DNA of 52,991 bases, taken from the NCBI GenBank assembly GCA_037138855.1, contig JBAXHO010000003.1, forward strand, positions 1 through 52,991, written 5' to 3'. The notes under the pieces are model-generated. The model made no database searches. It was not told where the DNA came from and saw only the letters and a program-made list of their open reading frames with translations. Both the position numbers and the translations under genes were made by a program. Positions 48,814-52,991 of this stretch are shown in pieces. The DNA is from JBAXHO01 sp037138855. GTDB taxonomy: Bacteria; Patescibacteriota; Dojkabacteria; B142; OLB20. Numbering within the stretch: position 1 is the first letter of the stretch; each line of letters begins with the position of its first letter.

Positions 48814-48930
48814 TTATTTCTTTTTAGCGTTAGCAATAATCTTTTTAGCTGCTGCTTTGTCTTCTCTCTTATCAGCTTTAGAAGCTTCTACTTTTTTAAG
48901 CGCTGCTTTCATTGGCATTTTGTTTTTCAT
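48814..48930 (-). CDS. 38-residue Lys/Ala-rich peptide coupled to terS
   Basis: A reading frame from 48930 (MKNKMPMKAALKKVEASKAD, ending ANAKKK) whose stop TAA lies one base before the terS ATG (TAAAATG). Composition is almost only Lys, Ala, Glu and Asp; a basic amphipathic helix is predicted. It resembles small basic proteins found upstream of terS in other phages and may bind DNA or merely couple translation. Confidence 0.55.
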   Translation of the reverse strand: MKNKMPMKAALKKVEASKADKREDKAAAKKIIANAKKK

Positions 48931-48953
48931 AGTATCGGGTAATTTTGGACAAT

Positions 48954-48986
48954 AAAAAAGCCGCCCAACTGTTACGCTGGAGCGGC
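48954..48986 (-). terminator. Rho-independent terminator before the packaging genes
   Basis: On the minus strand GCCGC (48986-48982) pairs with GCGGC (48964-48960), and TCC/TGG-type inner pairing is followed by six T. It would end the regulator transcript (49146-49965) and so separate it from the late genes, which makes it a possible site of antitermination by that regulator. Confidence 0.75.
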
Positions 48987-49145
48987 CTCAAAAAAACAAT
49001 AATGTGATAAAACCCACACTAGATTTCTACATAGTCAACTTTGGATTATTAAATGCAACAACTATTTTAAAAATTCTTAAAATAATTTCTTCCACCTAAA
49101 GCTTGATATTCTTTATTAAGCGCCAAAATTATTTCCCATTTTTAA

Positions 49146-49676
49146 TCATAACTCTAATAATTTTTGACAAATTAATTTAACTCTCGCTTCTAAAACTGAA
49201 TGATTCATGCCTAGCATTTTCTCAACGCAGTTAAAGCTTTTCTCTTGTTCGAATACTAATTGAAGAATTTCTGGTAATTTTCTTGTTCTTTTCTGTTCAG
49301 CATTAAGAGCATAGATAGCTTTTTGGGCTTCATGAATAGATTTGCTTGCTTCTAATTGGCTTTTTGAGAGGGTTTTTTCTGAAGGTTTACCTGTTTTAGG
49401 TGGAGCTGAACCATCATACATTGGACGAGAGTGGTTGGAAAGGTTGGCTAGATTATAATCATTGCAATATTTACGACCTGCAAAATATTCTTGTCTTGTT
49501 AAAATACCTTTACGAAATAAGCGATCAATCGGATTAACGAAGGTTGCCATTAATATTTTACTATCTTTAATAACTTTTCTGACTTCTTTCCCTTCTGCTT
49601 CAATTTGCGCAATAAGAAAATGGTTTATTATCAGATGTTTTTTATTCACTTTCAATAATAGATTCGGTTGATTCAA
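49146..49676 (-). CDS. Late-gene regulator candidate (DUF6456-like)
   Basis: A 176-residue protein. A conserved-looking block PIDRLFRKGILTRQEYFAGR then NLANLSNHSRPMYDGS resembles DUF6456, found in alphaproteobacterial phages and prophages near replication or late-control genes. A C-terminal helix pair (FNCVEKMLGMNHSVLEARVK) looks like a sigma-region-4 or helix-turn-helix fold. It is followed by a terminator before the packaging genes, the position expected for a late activator or antiterminator. Confidence 0.6.
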   Translation of the reverse strand: MNQPNLLLKVNKKHLIINHFLIAQIEAEGKEVRKVIKDSKILMATFVNPIDRLFRKGILTRQEYFAGRKYCNDYNLANLSNHSRPMYDGSAPPKTGKPSEKTLSKSQLEASKSIHEAQKAIYALNAEQKRTRKLPEILQLVFEQEKSFNCVEKMLGMNHSVLEARVKLICQKLLEL

Positions 49677-49965
49677 CGTCTGGCTTGTGATTTATATAAT
49701 CATTAAGCTTCTTCTTAGCTTCTCTCGCCGAGCAAAGTTTTTCTTCCTTTGCGCAATGACCCGTTCTTTTAGAATAATATTCTACCCCTTCTTTCCTAAA
49801 AATAATAGACGCAATTTCAATCGGAATAATTGCGGAGAGTTCTGGCTCACCTAATATTGTATATTCTACCTCTTTACCATCCTTACCTTTTTTCTTCTTT
49901 TTAAGGAAGGGAACATAGGTTTCAAAATAAAAAACTTTGTCGCCGATTTTAAATTTAGATTTCAT
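49642..49965 (-). CDS. Small protein with SH3-like fold, head of the minus arm
   Basis: A 107-residue protein starting MKSKFKIGDKVFYFETYVPF, a 'FKIGDxVxY' beta-barrel-like start, followed by a basic loop (KKKKKGKDGKE) and an acidic end. It is the first substantial gene of the minus arm and overlaps the regulator gene by 35 bases. Function unknown. Confidence 0.55.
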   Translation of the reverse strand: MKSKFKIGDKVFYFETYVPFLKKKKKGKDGKEVEYTILGEPELSAIIPIEIASIIFRKEGVEYYSKRTGHCAKEEKLCSAREAKKKLNDYINHKPDVESTESIIESE

Positions 49966-50001
49966 GCATTGTGTTAATTACTTTGTCTTCTGTCATTTTG
50001 C

Positions 50002-50028
50002 TACATACTTAAAAATTAATCTTGACAA
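50002..50028 (-). promoter_or_regulatory. Possible promoter of the minus arm
   Basis: On the minus strand TTGTCA (complement of 50028-50023) and TATGTA (complement of 50007-50002) are separated by 15 bases, shorter than ideal. CTTGACAAG/CTTGTCAAG overlap as a near-palindrome, so a plus-strand -35-like box is also present. Moderate match only. Confidence 0.35.
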
Positions 50029-50124
50029 GATTTCTACACATTAAACCTTGAAAAAATAAACGCAATTACTCTTTTCACCCCAAATCTTTTTTAAATTATT
50101 TTTTCATTTTCTTAAATCATTTCT

Positions 50125-50155
50125 CTACGGCAGCAATAATAATGCTGGTTTGTAG
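50125..50155 (+). promoter_or_regulatory. CTACGGCAGCAA hairpin, copy 2
   Basis: CTAC (50125-50128) pairs with GTAG (50152-50155) and CAGC (50131-50134) with GCTG (50144-50147) around AATAATAAT. Its 5' strand CTACGGCAGCAA is identical with the element at 6539. It lies in the 379-base gene-free interval between the two divergent arms (49966-50344), which otherwise holds only AT-rich promoter-like sequence. Confidence 0.5.
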
Positions 50156-50272
50156 CTCTTAATCTTTGCATTGCCTACAGTCTCAAGGCTTCATCATTCT
50201 TTTATCTCTTGCGACTTACTCGCTCTAAGTCTAATTCTTTTAAATTATTTTAGATTTTCTTTTATTAATTTT

Positions 50273-50300
50273 TTGACTATTATTTTTTATTGTCTAAGAT
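50273..50300 (+). promoter_or_regulatory. Early promoter of the plus arm
   Basis: TTGACT (50273-50278) and TAAGAT (50295-50300) with a 16-base spacer form a good host-type sigma-70 promoter. Transcription would start near 50307 and give a leader of about 38 bases before the gene at 50345. This fits dependence on host RNA polymerase, since no phage polymerase is encoded. Confidence 0.6.
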
Positions 50301-50344
50301 GATGACACACCACAAAAAACAAATAACAAAAAATTTCACAGAAT

Positions 50345-50524
50345 ATGAAAATTTACAAAAGAAAAATTTTGCTTGCACGCCGCGCATTAAGAAAATTTTT
50401 ATCTAATGAAAGAGTGCGTCAAGTTAAATCATTATTAGACGCAGTGATTGCTTGCGACGCTATTGAATGCAAAGCATCAGAGAAGAAAATGAGAAAAATC
50501 TCAAAATTAATTATCTCTATTTAA
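50345..50524 (+). CDS. First early gene: small basic protein
   Basis: A 59-residue very basic protein (MKIYKRKILLARRALRKFLS... ending RKISKLIISI). The N-terminal half is an Arg/Lys-rich amphipathic helix. As the first gene after the early promoter it is a good candidate for a host-takeover peptide that binds nucleic acid or a host protein. The ribosome site is weak. Confidence 0.5.
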   Translation: MKIYKRKILLARRALRKFLSNERVRQVKSLLDAVIACDAIECKASEKKMRKISKLIISI

Positions 50525-50535
50525 GAGCCTTACCA

Positions 50536-50559
50536 GTGCCGCCGCGAGTCCAGCGGCAC
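50536..50559 (+). promoter_or_regulatory. Strong GC hairpin in the early operon
   Basis: GTGCCGC (50536-50542) pairs with GCGGCAC (50553-50559) around a 10-base loop. No U-tract follows at once, so it is more likely an RNA-stability, attenuation or cleavage site than a strict terminator. It lies between the first and second early genes. Confidence 0.6.
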
Positions 50560-50602
50560 AATGAAGGGCTTTTCTTCAAATAATAATAAATCAGGGGCTA
50601 AA

Positions 50603-50764
50603 ATGCAACTTCCAATTTCATCAAAAGACTTCAAAAAATTTGAAAAGCTTCAAAAACTTTTGAAAAAAATAGAGGAATTAGAATCTTTTCCAGCCAGTCA
50701 TCCGCGCTTTGATTTTTCCAAAAAAATTGCGGTAAAAGCTAAAAGAAAAATTTTTAACAATTAA
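50603..50764 (+). CDS. Small early hypothetical protein
   Basis: A 53-residue basic protein beginning MQLPISSKDFKKFEKLQKLL. An in-frame ATG at 50561 exists, but the start at 50603 follows CAGGGGCTAAA, the same style of ribosome site as its two downstream neighbours. It has a central Lys-rich coiled coil and a basic end. Confidence 0.5.
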   Translation: MQLPISSKDFKKFEKLQKLLKKIEELESFPASHPRFDFSKKIAVKAKRKIFNN

Positions 50765-50779
50765 AAACAGGGGCAGAAA

Positions 50780-51001
50780 ATGAATTTAAAACAAAAAGAA
50801 ATTGAGCGCAAAGTAAAATTTTACGATCACGAATATTTTGAAAATTATTTTAAAGAATGGCAGGAAAAGCCGTATCTTTGCAAAAAATGGCAAAATGCAA
50901 AAAAATACACCCAAAACGAATGGCAAGTAAAAGTTTGCATTTTTAACGATCCATACCAAAGCAGCGGGTTCCGTCTTTGGTGCATTTCAAAACAATCATA
51001 A
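50780..51001 (+). CDS. Small early hypothetical protein
   Basis: A 73-residue basic, aromatic-rich protein (YFENYFKEWQEKPYLCKKWQ), with several Trp and two Cys. Ribosome site ACAGGGGCAG. No family recognised. Short compact proteins like this often bind and inhibit host enzymes. Confidence 0.5.
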   Translation: MNLKQKEIERKVKFYDHEYFENYFKEWQEKPYLCKKWQNAKKYTQNEWQVKVCIFNDPYQSSGFRLWCISKQS

Positions 51002-51022
51002 AAACTAAAACAGGGGGCTAAA

Positions 51023-51307
51023 ATGGAAAAACAATTTATAATCAAAATTTATAAGAAAAAAGCTGGCGAACGTTATGAGACATTCGTTCGCGACATTTGG
51101 AGCGGTTGCGACAAAAAAACGGCATTCAAGGAAGGCCGCGCTGAGCTTATCAGATTAGCTAATTACGATATCTATTCCGGTGTTAGTGAATCAAGTGAAC
51201 TCGATATTATAGAAGAGATTAAATCAATCGAAAATGGATCCGATAACTATTATCACGATCAAACAACTTGGTCTTTTAAAATTTTTTCAAAATCGATCAA
51301 AAACTAA
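51023..51307 (+). CDS. Early hypothetical protein
   Basis: A 94-residue protein with KAGERYETFVRDIWSGCDKK then a helix and acidic region. Ribosome site CAGGGGGC, seven bases upstream. No family recognised. Confidence 0.55.
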   Translation: MEKQFIIKIYKKKAGERYETFVRDIWSGCDKKTAFKEGRAELIRLANYDIYSGVSESSELDIIEEIKSIENGSDNYYHDQTTWSFKIFSKSIKN

Positions 51308-51322
51308 AAAACGAGGTAAAAA

Positions 51323-51583
51323 ATGCTAAATAAAATCAAAAAATTAATTGCCGCCGCAAAATTCAACCGCGCACAAGATAAAAGATTTGCCGGCGTTTTG
51401 GATCAAAATTTCGAGCTAGAAGATGATGCGGGAATTTTGAGAACTTCAATTCTGGTAGGGATAATTGCCGCCGCTTGCTTCTGGCTAATCGTAATTGGCT
51501 TAGACGCGCAGGCGAGTAAGCTAGACAAGAAATTAGAGCAGCAAGAATTTTATAACATAATCAAAACAACTTACAATCAATAA
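51323..51583 (+). CDS. Single-pass membrane protein
   Basis: An 86-residue protein with a charged N-terminal helix, one transmembrane segment (TSILVGIIAAACFWLIVIGL, about residues 42-61) and a C-terminal Lys/Glu-rich helix. Made early, next to other small proteins, it might alter the host membrane or block superinfection. No homologous family recognised. Confidence 0.55.
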   Translation: MLNKIKKLIAAAKFNRAQDKRFAGVLDQNFELEDDAGILRTSILVGIIAAACFWLIVIGLDAQASKLDKKLEQQEFYNIIKTTYNQ

Positions 51584-51587
51584 ATTT

Positions 51588-52007
51588 ATGAGAGAAATAA
51601 AATTTAGAGCGTGGCATAAAAATTGGGGATCTTTTGCAAATCTTACAGAGGATTCAGATTTTATGGCTGGATTTAACGAAGAAGGGCAGATTTATATAAT
51701 AAACAATGGCTATCCTGACGAAAAAAATAGAGACTTCATAATCCAACAATTTACTGGCTTTCGAGATAGTAAAGGAAAAGAGATATACGAAGGTGATTTT
51801 TTACAATTTAACAACGATTCTAGCGTTGTTCGGTTAGTAGTTTTTCACCAACCAATAGGAGGATTTGGTTTAAAATACGAAGAAAAACCCGAAAGAATTC
51901 TGCCAATTATTGTACCTCTTACGATTGAAAGAGTTTTAGCCTATGAGATAGTAGGAAACAAATTTGAAAATCCTGAATTATTGGAGGTAAAAAATGGAAA
52001 TTCTTAA
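51588..52007 (+). CDS. YopX family protein, copy 2
   Basis: A 139-residue protein: REIKFRAWHKNWGSFANLTE start, core FTGFRDSKGKEIYEGDFL and C-terminal GNKFENPELLEV, all YopX hallmarks. It differs much from copy 1 at 7443, so the two are old paralogues or separate acquisitions. It overlaps the next small gene by 14 bases. Confidence 0.85.
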   Translation: MREIKFRAWHKNWGSFANLTEDSDFMAGFNEEGQIYIINNGYPDEKNRDFIIQQFTGFRDSKGKEIYEGDFLQFNNDSSVVRLVVFHQPIGGFGLKYEEKPERILPIIVPLTIERVLAYEIVGNKFENPELLEVKNGNS

Positions 52008-52128
52008 CCTAATTGGGATAATTATAATTTTTTGCTACGTTACGCCATTGGCGATAATGGTTCTTCACTCTTTGGCTAAAAATGGATTTATCGAAACCTT
52101 TAAGAAAATAAACAATTTTAGGAAATAA
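51994..52128 (+). CDS. Single-pass membrane microprotein
   Basis: A 44-residue protein beginning MEILNLIGIIIIFCYVTPLA, with one transmembrane helix (about residues 4-27) and a basic tail. The start follows GGAGGTAAAAA inside the YopX gene. Function unknown. Confidence 0.55.
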   Translation: MEILNLIGIIIIFCYVTPLAIMVLHSLAKNGFIETFKKINNFRK

Positions 52129-52129
52129 C

Positions 52130-52348
52130 ATGAAAAATAAAATTATAATCACAAAAGAAATTCAGCCGCGCATTCATGTTAAAACTTTGACGGGCGAAAG
52201 TATTTTCGGCTCATTAAACATCGAAAGATTAACTAAATCAGATGAAGAAGGCGTTTATTTAATGTCTGACGGTGTACCCGTAACTTGCGATAAAGAAATG
52301 CTTGCAAGGATTAATGAACGCTTAGATTTTTTAAATTGGGGGAAATAA
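52130..52348 (+). CDS. Small early hypothetical protein
   Basis: A 72-residue protein: beta-rich start (IIITKEIQPRIHVKTLTGES) and a helical end (KEMLARINERLDFLNWG). It starts one base after the previous stop. The pattern suggests a small globular regulator; no family recognised. Confidence 0.5.
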   Translation: MKNKIIITKEIQPRIHVKTLTGESIFGSLNIERLTKSDEEGVYLMSDGVPVTCDKEMLARINERLDFLNWGK

Positions 52349-52351
52349 ATC

Positions 52352-52624
52352 ATGATAAAAGAGTTTTACACAATTCAAAAATTTCAGAAAATTATTGAGG
52401 CTTTGGATCTTAATTTAGAGTTGCTGGAGTTAAAAATAGAGAAAGAAATGCACCACCCAAAAACTGGAGAATTGCACATCATAACTAAGCGGGAAGTGGG
52501 AAGCGGCGGTTATAACATAGTGCAATCTTTCAAAGATTTTAAGGAATTTAATATTTTTTTGGAAATCTTTCAAAAAAATATTAATAAATTCGCAAAATAC
52601 TTAATCAACCCGGAATTATTTTAA
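52352..52624 (+). CDS. Small early hypothetical protein
   Basis: A 90-residue charged protein (MIKEFYTIQKFQKIIEALDL...), alternating helix and strands, with GGGGAAATAA upstream. The C-terminal half is rich in Phe. No family recognised. Confidence 0.5.
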   Translation: MIKEFYTIQKFQKIIEALDLNLELLELKIEKEMHHPKTGELHIITKREVGSGGYNIVQSFKDFKEFNIFLEIFQKNINKFAKYLINPELF

Positions 52625-52640
52625 TTAAAAAAAGGAAACT

Positions 52641-52991
52641 ATGAAAAAAACATTAAAAGAATTTTTAGAGAAAAATCACGCTTGCAAAGATGGCTTTGAT
52701 TTTGCGAAAGACTTAACACTTGAGGAGTTTTTAAACACTTGCGAGCGCGGTGATTGGATTTTGTGGCTATTTGCTAAAACTAACGCTGATTCTTTGCGAG
52801 AATTCACTTTGGCAAAGGGACATTGCGCGAATACCGTGCGGGAATTGATGAAAGACAAGCGAAGCACTAGAGCGGTTGATGTTGCAATTGCATTCGGTGA
52901 AGGTAAGGCGACAAGGGAAGAATTAGATGATGCTGCTGCTGCTGCTTATGCTGCTGATGCTTATGCTGCTGATGCTTATGCTGCTGATGCT
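52641..52991 (+). CDS. Ala-rich repeat protein, 5' part (continues at 50-157)
   Basis: The gene opens with AAAGGAAACT ATG and reads MKKTLKEFLEKNHACKDGFD, then FLNTCERGDWILWLFAKTNA and HCANTVRELMKDKRST, followed by an Ala/Tyr/Asp repeat (AYAAD units) that runs off the window end. It belongs to a phage family with a conserved N-terminal domain of about 100 residues and a repetitive Ala-rich helix, often named 'putative immunity protein' without experimental basis. The full product, after collapsing the 49-base overlap, is about 152 residues. Confidence 0.8.
   Translation, partial: MKKTLKEFLEKNHACKDGFDFAKDLTLEEFLNTCERGDWILWLFAKTNADSLREFTLAKGHCANTVRELMKDKRSTRAVDVAIAFGEGKATREELDDAAAAAYAADAYAADAYAADA
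52943..52991. repeat. Terminal direct repeat (copy 2 of 2)
   Basis: Identical to bases 1-49 and composed of the same 15-base units. See the copy at position 1 for why this is read as an assembly overlap of a circular map. Confidence 0.9.

Noticed and set aside
49067..49126. Minus-strand frame ALNKEYQALGGRNYFKNF after the regulator gene
   Set aside because: No ATG or GTG start and only about 19 codons; it may be a gene remnant but cannot be supported.
49955..49996. 13-codon minus-strand frame MTEDKVINTMHEI overlapping the start of the 49965 gene
   Set aside because: Could be a leader peptide, but it is too short, has no clear ribosome site and no regulatory residue pattern, so it is not listed as a gene.

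Overview
The window looks like a complete circularly closing genome of a tailed bacteriophage with a short, T7/podovirus-type tail (class Caudoviricetes). The last 49 bases repeat the first 49 exactly, and one gene reads in frame across the join when the overlap is collapsed, so the unique length would be about 52,942 bases. Base composition is strongly AT-rich (by eye about one third G+C). A two-component spanin pair with a lipoprotein points to a Gram-negative host. The low G+C and the alphaproteobacterial flavour of one regulator (DUF6456-like) suggest, weakly, an AT-rich alphaproteobacterium. No tRNA gene, CRISPR array, insertion sequence, integrase, DNA polymerase or phage RNA polymerase was found.

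Layout. There are two opposing transcription arms. The plus arm starts at a promoter near 50273, runs through the junction and ends at 17774. It holds many small, tightly packed early genes with ATGA-type overlaps: a replication-initiation-like gene preceded by iterons (3027-3774), ASCH-like, YopX-like and zinc-ribbon proteins, then a recombination block with a Sak4/AAA_24-type ATPase, a PD-(D/E)XK nuclease, a NinB-like protein, SSB and a RusA-type resolvase. Embedded in it are a phage-encoded tryptophanyl-tRNA synthetase with a shortened C-terminus, an HNH homing endonuclease inserted in front of ssb, a metallophosphoesterase and a GNAT acetyltransferase. The minus arm runs from 49965 down to 17778. 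It carries a regulator, the terminases, portal, scaffold, capsid, two tail-tube proteins, internal virion proteins including a 3090-residue polyvalent protein, tail fibre genes, a lysis cassette, and finally a small module with a TerF-like vWA protein, a TerC-superfamily DUF475 membrane protein and an XRE repressor.

The most unusual content is RNA. A gene-free interval of more than 800 bases (1582-2445), clearly richer in G+C than its surroundings, is packed with hairpins, several capped by GAAA tetraloops. It looks like a large ornate non-coding RNA of the size class of GOLLD or ROOL. At its 3' side a possible H-type pseudoknot covers the ribosome-binding site of the next gene. A second structured RNA candidate (16377-16642) contains a perfect tRNA T-arm mimic inside a closed multibranch fold. 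A pair of related hairpins (6539 and 50125), a structured capsid leader and several iteron or palindrome sites add to a picture of RNA- and repressor-based control.

How the genes fit together. The early arm probably takes over or recruits the host replication machinery, since the phage has initiation and recombination functions but no polymerase. The late arm builds a T7-like capsid whose internal proteins are probably injected with the DNA, and the polyvalent protein would bring ADP-ribosyltransferase-like and metallopeptidase-like domains into the cell. The repressor and the vWA/DUF475 genes could be a lysogenic-conversion or host-modulation module. Without an integrase, any prophage state would have to be episomal or depend on host functions. 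All functional statements rest on reading motifs by eye; no database search was run.
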